DNA of 64,000 bases from Bacillus sp. EAC (GTDB taxonomy: Bacteria > Bacillota > Bacilli > Bacillales > Bacillaceae_G). A program made the position numbers and the translations under genes. Positions 16,891 to 24,985 of the stretch are shown here, piece by piece (positions within the stretch are counted from its first letter, which is position 1; each line of letters opens with the position of its first letter). The notes under the pieces were generated by a model that saw only the letters and a list, made by a program, of their open reading frames with translations, had not been told where the DNA came from and did no database searches. The stretch is taken from NCBI RefSeq assembly GCF_002156875.1, contig NZ_NCSY01000011.1:1-64000 (forward strand), read 5' to 3'.

Positions 16891-18417
16891 TTATTTATTT
16901 ACTTCTTTCAAGTCATACATTTGTGTATATTTAGTCTCCAAATAATCAATATAGTATTGAACATTTAATTCTTCACCCGTCACATCAACTAATATTTCTT
17001 GTGGTCCCTTTGTCGCCCCGTATTGATGAATATTAATCTTTAACCATTCTAGAATTGTAACGAAATCATTTGTTTCAATTAACTCATTAACATTAGGCAA
17101 ATCTTTTTCGATCGTTGCTTTAATTTGAGCTGCATACATTGCACCTAATGCGTATGTTGGAAAGTATCCAAAAAGCCCCATCGACCAATGTACATCCTGT
17201 AATACTCCTTCACGATCTGATGGTGGTGTTATCCCAAGATATTCTTCCATTTTTTGATTCCAAATTGAAGGTAATTCTTTTACTTGAATTTTTCCATCCA
17301 GTAAGTCTTTTTCAATTTCATAACGTAACATAACATGTAAAGGATAAGTTAATTCATCTGCCTCAATTCTTATATAAGAAGGTTTACTATGGTTAACTGC
17401 ATGATAAAATTCCTCTAAACTTACACTGTCCAAAATTCCATCAACTTGTCTTTGTAAATCAGGATAATTATTTTTCCAGAACTCAAAACTTTGACCAATC
17501 ATTTTTTCATATAAAAGTGATTGTGATTCATGAATTCCAAGCGAAGTTCCTCTGGCGATCGGTAGACCTTCTAATTCTTTTGAAATGTTCTGTTCATATA
17601 GTGCATGACCACATTCATGAATTGTACTAAATATGGCTTTCTCAAAATTATTTTCGTGATACTTTGTTGTTACTCGTACATCACCTAAGTTAATATTTGT
17701 CGCAAATGGATGTGGCGTTTCGTCTAATCTTCCCGAGTCAAAATTATAACCAAGTTTTACTAATAACCGCTCACAGATCTCTTTTTGCTTCTGTTTTGAA
17801 ACAAAGGCTTTCATTTCTTCTTTTTCAAAGTTTTTTCCACTGTTTGAAATAGCTTTAACAATAGGAACTAATTTCTCACGAACATTCGCAAAAACTTCAT
17901 CAAGTTTATTTACAGTCATTCCTGGTTCATATTGATCTAAATATGTATCATATTTTGACTCACTATATCCTAAGTACTCAACAAACTTACGCTTAAACTC
18001 AATAATCTTCGATAAATAAGGCTCGAATTTAGCAAAATTATTTTCGTTCTTCGCTTCTGCCCAAACTCTTTCCGACTCTGCTTGGCATTTAACAAATTCC
18101 TCATATTCCTCAACAGGAATTTTTGTATTCCGGTCAAACTCTTTTCTTAACATTTTTACGGTCTTCTCTATTTCTAAACTACAAAGACTCCCTTGAATCG
18201 CTTCCTCTAAAGTAATTAAATAATGCTCCATTTCTTTAGATGTGCTCATCTTAAAAACCTCTGACGATAACTGACTAATAACATTTGAACGTTGTCTAAC
18301 CGAGTTTTTAGGTGCACCTGTTCGAAGATCCCAGTACATTAAACTTATTGCCTCTTCAATGTTAAGCATTTTCCCAACATAATCCAAAAACGAAGCTTCA
18401 TACTCTTTCAAACTCAT
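16891..18417 (-). CDS. ypwA: M32-family metallocarboxypeptidase (YpwA-like)
   Basis: This carboxypeptidase Taq-type enzyme has 508 residues from ATG 18417; a GTG at 18426 overlaps the GGCGGG ribosome site and is less likely. The zinc-binding HECGH lies near residue 263 and the downstream zinc glutamate in IHESQSLLYE near 292. Members remove C-terminal residues from peptides, except before proline. The N-terminal MYWDLRTGAPKN is diagnostic. A paralogue of almost the same length lies at 22440-23954. Confidence 0.9.
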   Translation of the reverse strand: MSLKEYEASFLDYVGKMLNIEEAISLMYWDLRTGAPKNSVRQRSNVISQLSSEVFKMSTSKEMEHYLITLEEAIQGSLCSLEIEKTVKMLRKEFDRNTKIPVEEYEEFVKCQAESERVWAEAKNENNFAKFEPYLSKIIEFKRKFVEYLGYSESKYDTYLDQYEPGMTVNKLDEVFANVREKLVPIVKAISNSGKNFEKEEMKAFVSKQKQKEICERLLVKLGYNFDSGRLDETPHPFATNINLGDVRVTTKYHENNFEKAIFSTIHECGHALYEQNISKELEGLPIARGTSLGIHESQSLLYEKMIGQSFEFWKNNYPDLQRQVDGILDSVSLEEFYHAVNHSKPSYIRIEADELTYPLHVMLRYEIEKDLLDGKIQVKELPSIWNQKMEEYLGITPPSDREGVLQDVHWSMGLFGYFPTYALGAMYAAQIKATIEKDLPNVNELIETNDFVTILEWLKINIHQYGATKGPQEILVDVTGEELNVQYYIDYLETKYTQMYDLKEVNK

Positions 18418-18511
18418 CAAAAACACCCGCCTTCATTATTTTCAAACTATTCAGTCAAGTAAATAGTAACACAAATCAAATAACCCAACAGAACTATTTC
18501 TCGACAAAAAT

Positions 18512-19168
18512 GAAAAGTGGAAGCACCTCGGTCAGACCCGACAAGCATAAGAGCAAGGATTAGAAAGGTTGCTTTTTACCTTACTAATCCTTGAGCTTAA
18601 GACCTCGAGGGGCTAGGTGCTGGAACTAGACAAATCGAAAAGTGGAAGCTCCTTGCTCAGCCCCGACAAGCATAAGAGCAAGGATTAGAAAGGTTGCTTT
18701 TCACCTTACTAATCCTTGAGCTTATGACCTCGAGGGGCTAGGTGCTGGAACTAGACAATCCGAAAAGTGGAAGGCGTTTGTTCAGCAGCGACAAGCATAA
18801 GACGAAAAGCAGTAAAGGTTGCTTTTTAACCTTTACTGCTTTTTGGCTTATGACCTCGAGCTGCTAACGCCTGGAACTAGACAACTCGAAAAGTGGAAGG
18901 CGTTTGTTCAGCAGCGACAAGCATAAGACGAAAAGCAGTAAAGGTTGCTTTTTAACCTTTGCTGCTTTTTGGCTTATGACCTCGAGCTGCTAACGCCTGG
19001 AACTAGACAATCCGAAAAGTGGAAGGCGTTTGTTCAGTAGCGACAAGCATAAGACGAAAAGCAGTAAAGGTTGCTTTTTAACCTTTGCTGCTTTTTGGCT
19101 TATGACCTCGAGCTGCTAACGCCTGGAACTAGACAATCCGAAAAGTGGAAGCACCTTGGTCAGACCCC
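18512..19168. repeat. Tandem array of structured repeats, five full copies and one partial
   Basis: Copies start at 18512, 18637, 18762, 18888 and 19014, with a truncated sixth at 19140-19168; the unit is 125-126 bp. Each begins GAAAAGTGGAAG, contains CAAGCATAAG and CTTATGACCTCGAG, and ends GGAACTAGACAA. All fold into a long hairpin. Copies 3-5 are nearly identical; copies 1 and 2 differ in stem bases, often on both sides so that pairing is kept. Similar units are scattered in Bacillus intergenic regions from memory. No coding frame is seen. Confidence 0.85.
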
Positions 19169-19301
19169 AACATTGGAGGTTAGGATATTTTCGATTTGAA
19201 GAGTACATACTAATTCGAGTAATTTCCCTCATAAATCCCCCTCTAGATCAAATCAATCTCACCTTTTTGATTAAGCAAACTCACCTTTTTTATTATTCTC
19301 T

Positions 19302-19339
19302 AATATTCCTTGACAGGAATATTCCTTTTCAGGTATATT
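19302..19339 (+). promoter_or_regulatory. arsR promoter with overlapping operator
   Basis: TTGACA (19310-19315), an 18-bp spacer and TATATT (19334-19339) form the promoter. An exact inverted repeat AATATTCC-ttgaca-GGAATATT (19302-19323) embraces the -35 box and is a likely operator for the regulator encoded next. The predicted start is at or next to the ATG at 19346, so the message may be leaderless. Confidence 0.6.
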
Positions 19340-19345
19340 CAATTT

Positions 19346-19657
19346 ATGAATTCGACTTTGATTGCACTAGCAGAACCCAACCGATTACAGATTGTCGAAC
19401 TCTTACGTGATGGTCCTTTGTCAGTTGGAGAAATAGCTGAAAGTCTTGGACTTAAACAACCACAAGTTTCGAAACATCTCCGCGTTCTAAGTGAAGCTGG
19501 GCTTGTCGAGGTTCAACCAATTGCAAATCGCAGAATCTATAAACTTAGACCCGAACCGCTTAAAGAGATGGATTCATGGATTGAATCATTTCGTCACGTT
19601 TGGGAAGAGAGATTTGATCAATTGGAAGATTATCTTAAGAAATTGCAAGGAAAATGA
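19346..19657 (+). CDS. ArsR-family transcriptional regulator
   Basis: This is a 103-residue winged-helix repressor. The recognition helix is in LKQPQVSKHLRVLSEAGLV (near 36-54) and the wing in VQPIANRRIYKL. No metal-binding cysteine pair is present, so it is not a typical arsenic sensor; its C-terminal WIESFRHVWEERFDQLEDYL is the form found beside SRPBCC genes. ATG 19346 is preferred over TTG 19310, which lies in the promoter. It probably controls itself and the two SRPBCC genes behind it. Confidence 0.8.
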   Translation: MNSTLIALAEPNRLQIVELLRDGPLSVGEIAESLGLKQPQVSKHLRVLSEAGLVEVQPIANRRIYKLRPEPLKEMDSWIESFRHVWEERFDQLEDYLKKLQGK

Positions 19658-19743
19658 TTTATACGTAGCAAAATTACTCGCATGTGAATTTTCATCTTAC
19701 AGAAAGGAGTTTTGTAAGTTTCATAAAAATATTTCGGAGGTAA

Positions 19744-20241
19744 ATGGTGAGTAATAACTTAAAAACAAACCTAAGTTCAACACTTGAAGATCGACAAATT
19801 GTCATAACACGTGTATTTGATGCTCCACCAGAATTAGTATTTAATGCATGGACGGATTCAGAACATATTGGAAATTGGTGGGGTCCAAATGGATTTACAA
19901 TTACAACTCATCTAAGGGATGTTAGACCTGGTGGTACCTGGACTTTTATAATGCACGGACCTGATGGCACCGATTATCCAAATAAAATAGATTATCTTGA
20001 AGTTGTTAAGCCGGAACGTCTTGTTTATAAACATGGTTCAGGTGAACAAAACGATTCTGGTCAATTTCATGTAACAGTTACATTTAGTGAACAAAACGGA
20101 AAAACACTTCTTACAATGTGTTCACTATTCCCTACTGTTGAAGAGCGAAATAAAGTAGTTGAAGAATACGGGGCAATCGAAGGTGGCAAACAAACATTAA
20201 GTCGACTGGCTGAATTCTTAGACGATAATGTAAAGAATTAA
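19744..20241 (+). CDS. SRPBCC (AHSA1-like) protein
   Basis: The 165-residue product is a START-like hydrophobic-pocket fold of the Aha1/AHSA1 group: ITRVFDAPPELVFNAWT at the N-terminus, WWGPNGF near 42 and a long C-terminal helix (GGKQTLSRLAEFLDD). Such proteins bind hydrophobic ligands; no enzyme activity can be assigned. GGAGG lies before ATG 19744; GTG 19747 is an alternative. It follows arsR by 86 bp and precedes a paralogue by about 40 bp, forming an operon. Confidence 0.8.
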   Translation: MVSNNLKTNLSSTLEDRQIVITRVFDAPPELVFNAWTDSEHIGNWWGPNGFTITTHLRDVRPGGTWTFIMHGPDGTDYPNKIDYLEVVKPERLVYKHGSGEQNDSGQFHVTVTFSEQNGKTLLTMCSLFPTVEERNKVVEEYGAIEGGKQTLSRLAEFLDDNVKN

Positions 20242-20284
20242 TTAAGTATTTATAAAATAGATAAACATTTTGGAGGAACCTACA

Positions 20285-20812
20285 ATGACTGAAAAAAATA
20301 CGTTTAAAATTGAAGAAAATGCATTAGTAATAACAAGAGTGTTAGATGCACCCCTTGAGTTAGTATATAAAGTGTGGTCTCAAGCTGAACATCTTACTAA
20401 TTGGTGGGGACCAAAAGGATTTACAATGAATGTGACTAAATTAGATTTCCAACCAGGAGGAAAATTTCACTATAGTATGAAATCTTCTGAAGGTTTTGAA
20501 ATGTGGGGATTATTTATTTACGGAGAAATCAAGGATTTTGAAAAAATTGAATTCGTAAACTCTTTCTCAAATGAAGCTGGCGAAATCGTTCGAGCTCCAT
20601 TTAGTGAGACTTGGCCATTAGAAGTCAGCAATACATTAACTTTTGAAAAAGAATCTGATGGTAAAACCAAAATTACGTTAAAAGGTTATCCAGTAAATGC
20701 TACTGAGGAAGAAATTAAAACATTCGAAGCAGGTTACGATTCAATGAAACAAGGATTTGCTGGAACATTCGAACAGCTTGAAGAATATTTAGCAAAAAAT
20801 TCTTCTCTTTAA
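20285..20812 (+). CDS. SRPBCC (AHSA1-like) protein, second copy
   Basis: ATG 20285 follows GGAGG at good spacing, giving 175 residues; an upstream in-frame start lacks support. It is a paralogue of the preceding gene, with the same ITRVLDAPLELVYKVW opening and WWGPKGF motif, but the two are clearly diverged. The C-terminal helix ends in GFAGTFEQLEEYLAKN. Paired SRPBCC proteins behind an ArsR regulator are common in Bacilli; ligand and purpose are unknown. Confidence 0.8.
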   Translation: MTEKNTFKIEENALVITRVLDAPLELVYKVWSQAEHLTNWWGPKGFTMNVTKLDFQPGGKFHYSMKSSEGFEMWGLFIYGEIKDFEKIEFVNSFSNEAGEIVRAPFSETWPLEVSNTLTFEKESDGKTKITLKGYPVNATEEEIKTFEAGYDSMKQGFAGTFEQLEEYLAKNSSL

Positions 20813-20865
20813 TATCGTTTTTAAAAAGTAATACCTTTATCTTCAATCTTTTTATTAAATAATTT

Positions 20866-20918
20866 AAAAAATACACCATTGGAAAGTGTCTATAGTTTCC
20901 TCAATGGTGTATTTTTTT
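20866..20918. terminator. Bidirectional terminator
   Basis: AAAAATACACCATTG pairs with CAATGGTGTATTTTT around a 20-nt loop. It ends the arsR-SRPBCC operon. In the leftward direction it could stop transcripts from the hydrolase gene. Confidence 0.85.
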
Positions 20919-20990
20919 GTATATGGATGGAGAATTTAAGATTAAGTTTAACTTTAAAACGATCCATACTATATAGATGAACTCTTCAAA

Positions 20991-21086
20991 TTAATCGAGA
21001 TCGTTTGTTCGACGTGGTAATGCTCGTGTCGTTTCACTATATTCTAAACCAATATTTTGTCCATTATCGATTTCACTATTTACCAC
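20991..21086 (-). pseudogene. Possible C-terminal gene relic, about 31 aa
   Basis: Downstream of the hydrolase stop, a minus-strand frame reads VVNSEIDNGQNIGLEYSETT and then RALPRRTNDLD before TAA at 20991. The composition is protein-like and unlike the AT-rich noise of the gaps, but there is no ribosome-binding site and the only start is a GTG. I read it as a leftover C-terminus or a very small gene. No family is recognised. Confidence 0.25.
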
Positions 21087-21101
21087 TTTAAAATTGTACG
21101 T

Positions 21102-21911
21102 TTAAAGTACTTCATCTAACCAGTTATGTAGCGTTTGAGCAAGCTCTTTCCTATGATTAAGATAGTTATGATCAGTTTCAAAAACTTTCGTTTGAAGATG
21201 ATTTGCTCCTGCCTTTTCCAGAATATCGACAAGTGGGTCGTGAAAATACACTTTTGGTATTTCTTCATCAAAATCTGCCGCTGTTAGAAGGATGTTACGT
21301 TTGAGAAGTAGAGGTGCGTATAAGAAAGTATTCCACTCTATTTGATTGAAAAGTACTTCTTCCATAATTGATTCGGCCGAAGCACCTTTTAGGAAAAATG
21401 CACCTTCTTTTAACACCTCTCTTATTTGCGCTTCAAAGGAAGGATCTTGTTCCACCATTTGGGCAAATAAACCAAAATTAGCTCCAGAAAGAGATGCAAC
21501 AGAATGAATAGATGGTTCCATTGAGGCAACTTTCAAGGCTAAGAAGCCACCAAAGCTATGTCCAATTAATCCAATACGCTTCGTATCAATCCGATTTTCC
21601 TTCGCCACTTCACTTTCTTTGAGATACTTAAGTGCTGAGAGAACATCTTCGATTGAATTGCTAAATGAAAAAGTTCCTTGACTCCCCCATGCTCCGCGGT
21701 AATTCATGACTAGTACATTCCAACCTTCTTGTTGAAGTTCAGAAGCTAGATCGAGATTCAACATCCCCCCTGGAAATCCGTGTAATAGAAGGACTGTTCC
21801 ATGTGGCCCTTCCCCTTCTGCAAGATACATTCGTCCTACAATGACATCATTCCCACTCGGAATTTTTAATAACCTTAGAATACTTGGATTTATTCGTTTA
21901 CGATTTTCCAA
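21102..21911 (-). CDS. Alpha/beta-fold hydrolase
   Basis: This is a serine hydrolase of about 269 residues. The nucleophile elbow is GHSFGG, the oxyanion strand LLLHGFPGG, and the catalytic histidine probably lies in FETDHNYLNHRKELA near the C-terminus; an aspartate is in HDPLVDIL. Dipeptidyl-peptidase-type or esterase activity is possible. I prefer TTG 21911, with GGGGGC upstream, over ATG 21935, which has no ribosome-binding site. It is a single gene on the minus strand. Confidence 0.75.
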   Translation of the reverse strand: MENRKRINPSILRLLKIPSGNDVIVGRMYLAEGEGPHGTVLLLHGFPGGMLNLDLASELQQEGWNVLVMNYRGAWGSQGTFSFSNSIEDVLSALKYLKESEVAKENRIDTKRIGLIGHSFGGFLALKVASMEPSIHSVASLSGANFGLFAQMVEQDPSFEAQIREVLKEGAFFLKGASAESIMEEVLFNQIEWNTFLYAPLLLKRNILLTAADFDEEIPKVYFHDPLVDILEKAGANHLQTKVFETDHNYLNHRKELAQTLHNWLDEVL

Positions 21912-22078
21912 TTTAGTGCCCCCGTTTATATTCATTTGACTGTGGTTTTACTTGCTACTAGTTTGAAAAAAAGTTGTATTATTTATTTCTATAAAAACTC
22001 ATATTTTTTCAGCAAACTCCTCCAATGATCTTAATAGATTTCAATTTATTTTACTATAAAAATCTGAATTTTCAAAAC

Positions 22079-22258
22079 TTATATAGACTCAGTTAGAGTA
22101 AATCCCCAGCCTGTGTTTCTTAAATCAATTCACCAGTTTTTACATTTCCAGTGCCACAATAGACAATCATCAAATATCATTGCAGGACAATCATATACTT
22201 TCAATCTGTGGCCATCAAAAGATTTTATTAAGTCAGTCCCATCATCTGAAAATTTCAT
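22079..22258 (-). pseudogene. Small gene interrupted by an in-frame TGA
   Basis: From ATG 22258 the frame reads MKFSDDGTDLIKSFDGHRLK, then VYDCPAMIFDDCLLWHWKCK-NW, meets TGA at codon 43, and continues in the same frame as IDLRNTGWGFTLTESI to TAA at 22079. Both halves are rich in W, G and C and look coding, so a nonsense change (perhaps of a TGG) in a 59-residue gene is likely. I do not recognise the family. The rest of the gap 21912-22439 shows nothing else firm. Confidence 0.4.
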
Positions 22259-22352
22259 TATTTTTCTTCATCCTATTTATCAAATTTCCCAATTGTAACC
22301 TCTTCATTAAATGCTTCTAGGATCAAATACACGAATTCTGTATACAAAAAAA

Positions 22353-22374
22353 AGCGATGCTGAATAGCACCGCT
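22353..22374 (-). terminator. Terminator downstream of the second M32 peptidase
   Basis: AGCGGTGCT pairs with AGCATCGCT (one wobble) around a short loop, followed on the minus strand by TTTTTTT. It lies about 65 bp behind the stop of the gene at 22440. Confidence 0.75.
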
Positions 22375-22439
22375 AATACTGTAAAAATAGCTATTTGTTC
22401 AAAACTTATTGTTTTCAACAAAGCCTGAATCATAGGATA

Positions 22440-23954
22440 TCAACCTAATTTATAAAGTTTAGAATACTTCTCTTCTAAATAATCAATAAAGTATTTTACA
22501 TTTAATTCTTCACCAGTGATATCAACTAATAATTCATTTGGTTTTCTCAATTTACCATATTGATGGATATTTTTCGTTAACCAATTTACAATTTGATGAA
22601 GTTCTCCGCTCTTCAATAATTCATTATATTTTGGAAGTTCTTTTTTCATTGCATGCTTGAATTGTGCAGCGTACATTGCACCTAAAGCATATGAAGGGAA
22701 ATAGCCAAAATCGCCACCAGACCAATGAACGTCTTGAAGTACCCCTTCACTATTATTTGATGGAATAACACCTAAATATTTCTCCATTTTCTCATTCCAA
22801 ACTGTCGGTAAGTCTTTCACTTGTAAATCCCCATCAAACAGTTCTTTTTCTATTTCATAACGTACCATGATATGTAACGGATATGTGCATTCATCTGCTT
22901 CGATTCGAATTAATGATGGTTCACTATGATTTATTGCGCGATAAAATTCTTCTACAGTTAAATCAGTAAAGAAGTCCCCTGTTTTCGATTTTAATTCCTC
23001 ATATTGCGTTGACCAAAATTCTAGGCTTCTTCCAATCATATTTTCAAAAAATAAAGATTGTGATTCATGTATTCCCATTGAAGCACCTTGACATAAAGGA
23101 GTACCAATTAAACTTGCAGATATATTTTGCTCATATGATGCATGACCACACTCATGAATTGTGCCAAACAAAGCACTCATAAAATTATTTTCAATATACT
23201 TCGTAGTTACACGTACATCACCTGGATTTAATGTAATTTGGAAAGGATGTACAGTTTCATCTAGTCTACCAGAATCAAAATTATAGCCTAATTTACGAAG
23301 CACATCTTCACTTACATTTTTTTGAATTTCTTTAGAAATTGGTTTAAATAATTCTTCCCTTTGAAGATTAATAGCTGAGTTTGAGATTTTTGCAACAAGT
23401 GGAACAAGTCTCTCCCTTACATTACCAAAAACTTCATCTAGTTTCTTAGTCGTCATTCCAGGTTCATAAAAGTTTAATAATGTATCGTATTTTTTATCTG
23501 TATATCCCCAATATTCAATAAATCGTTTCTTTGTTTCAACAATTTTTTCTAAAAACGGTTGAAATTTACTAAAGTCACCAGCATCTTTTGCTTCTTCCCA
23601 AGCATTTTCGCTTAGTGAACATAACTTAACATATTCTGCATATTCTTTCTTAGGAATTTTGCAGTTTAAATCATATACTTCTCTGCACTCTTTTACAGAT
23701 TTCTCAACTATTTCAGTTAATGTTCCATTACCTATTTCCTTTTCTAGAAGAACAAGATAGTTTTCCATTTTAGTAGAAGTAGTCATTTCAAATACATCTG
23801 ATGATAATTGACTAATGACATTAGAACGCTGCTCTGCTCCATTTTTTGGTGCCCCAGTTCTTAAATCCCAATACATTACATTAATTGCTTCATTATAATT
23901 TTCTATCTTCTTTAAATAATCAATAAATTCTTCTTGTACTAAATGAATCCCCAT
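22440..23954 (-). CDS. M32-family metallocarboxypeptidase, second copy
   Basis: This 504-residue paralogue of the gene at 16891-18417 has the same MYWDLRTGAPKN opening, HECGH zinc motif (near 263) and IHESQSLFFE. It should release C-terminal amino acids from peptides. Both copies look intact, so they may differ in expression or substrate. ATG 23954 follows AGAGGT. About 4 kb of accessory DNA, including the repeat array, separates the paralogues. Confidence 0.9.
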   Translation of the reverse strand: MGIHLVQEEFIDYLKKIENYNEAINVMYWDLRTGAPKNGAEQRSNVISQLSSDVFEMTTSTKMENYLVLLEKEIGNGTLTEIVEKSVKECREVYDLNCKIPKKEYAEYVKLCSLSENAWEEAKDAGDFSKFQPFLEKIVETKKRFIEYWGYTDKKYDTLLNFYEPGMTTKKLDEVFGNVRERLVPLVAKISNSAINLQREELFKPISKEIQKNVSEDVLRKLGYNFDSGRLDETVHPFQITLNPGDVRVTTKYIENNFMSALFGTIHECGHASYEQNISASLIGTPLCQGASMGIHESQSLFFENMIGRSLEFWSTQYEELKSKTGDFFTDLTVEEFYRAINHSEPSLIRIEADECTYPLHIMVRYEIEKELFDGDLQVKDLPTVWNEKMEKYLGVIPSNNSEGVLQDVHWSGGDFGYFPSYALGAMYAAQFKHAMKKELPKYNELLKSGELHQIVNWLTKNIHQYGKLRKPNELLVDITGEELNVKYFIDYLEEKYSKLYKLG

Positions 23955-24305
23955 TTTTCTACCTCTTTTCTATAAATTGGATAGCATCTATATTTTACCA
24001 TATTTTGTTTAATTACTTTTTTATTTTATTTCATAGCTCTTTTCTAAAAGATTGTTTTTTAAAATTCAAACTTGTAAATAAAGAAGATGATTGTATCGGA
24101 TAGCAAGACACATGCTAGAGTAGCGGTACAGAAGAGACCTTAAAGGGCAAGCTGAAGATACTCATCACATTTCACTCGGAAAGCCAGCTTCATGTAGTGT
24201 AAACCGACGAATTACTTTTTTAATAGCAACAAAGTTTACTGAAGCATCAGCCTTTTTCAAAGACATTTGACTTAATCATATTGTACAATACGTTAAGGTG
24301 ATGTT
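23955..24305. other. Gap of about 350 bp without a supported gene
   Basis: The part near 24090-24240 is richer in G and C than the usual gaps. On the minus strand a 33-codon frame (MSLKKADASVNFVAIKKVIR, then RFTLHEAGFPSEM) ends in double stops and has no ribosome-binding site. It could be a relic. No convincing promoter, terminator or RNA fold was found. Confidence 0.3.
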
Positions 24306-24926
24306 ATGAAAATATTATTATTAGGTGCTACTGGAAGAGTTGGATCTCATTTACTAGAGTTATTATTAAAAAACGAACACAGAGTTACTGTTTTAGTAAG
24401 AGATGAACTTAAATTAACTGTCAAGCATCCAAATCTATGCGTTATAAAAGGTAATACATTAAGCATTTCTGATTTAGAAGAATCATTAAGGGATGTTGAC
24501 GGCGTAATCTCAGCACTAAATACAGATGGTAAAAATACTTTATCACAAACAATGAAATTATTAATTCCTCTACTTGAAGCGAACAAAATTAAGCGAATTG
24601 TTACAGTTGGTACAGCTGGAATATTACAATCACGAGTGGAACCTACTATTTTAAGATATGTAAGTACAGAATCAAAACGAAAATCAACAGCAGCTGCAGC
24701 TGATCACGAAAAAGCATTTACCCTCTTAGAATCTAGCCTGTTAAACTGGACAATTGTATGTCCAACCTATTTACCAGATGGCCCGATCACAAAACAATAT
24801 CGGACTGAAATAGACTTTTTACCAATTGATGGAAAAAGTATCTCGACAGGTGATACAGCCTACTTCACATACCAAGCTTTTTTTGACAATAAGTTTTATC
24901 AAACAAGAGTCGGTTTAAGTTACTAA
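24306..24926 (+). CDS. NAD(P)-binding Rossmann-fold (NmrA/SDR-like) protein
   Basis: The 206-residue product begins with KILLLGATGRVGSHLLELLL, the glycine-rich dinucleotide-binding loop of atypical short-chain dehydrogenases. The family includes YwnB-like and NmrA-like proteins that sense or use NAD(P)H; the usual YxxxK catalytic pair is not evident, so a sensor or an uncommon reductase is possible. ATG 24306 follows AAGGTGAT. It is a single gene ended by a strong shared terminator. Confidence 0.75.
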   Translation: MKILLLGATGRVGSHLLELLLKNEHRVTVLVRDELKLTVKHPNLCVIKGNTLSISDLEESLRDVDGVISALNTDGKNTLSQTMKLLIPLLEANKIKRIVTVGTAGILQSRVEPTILRYVSTESKRKSTAAAADHEKAFTLLESSLLNWTIVCPTYLPDGPITKQYRTEIDFLPIDGKSISTGDTAYFTYQAFFDNKFYQTRVGLSY

Positions 24927-24953
24927 TTTCTAGATTTAATCAAATGAGAATAC

Positions 24954-24985
24954 AAAAAAGCTAGCAATTATATGCTAGCTTTTTT
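24954..24985. terminator. Bidirectional terminator
   Basis: AAAAAAGCTAGCA pairs exactly with TGCTAGCTTTTTT around a 6-nt loop. It serves the rightward Rossmann gene and the leftward ypvA, whose stop codon at 24968 lies inside it. Confidence 0.9.

Noticed and set aside
19156-19410. 84-codon plus-strand frame upstream of arsR
   Set aside because: It overlaps the truncated repeat, the operator and the promoter in another frame, with no ribosome-binding site.
22325-22430. Minus-strand frame of 36 codons after the second M32 gene, hydrophobic
   Set aside because: It has no ribosome-binding site and runs through the terminator hairpin. The hydrophobicity follows from the T-rich sequence.
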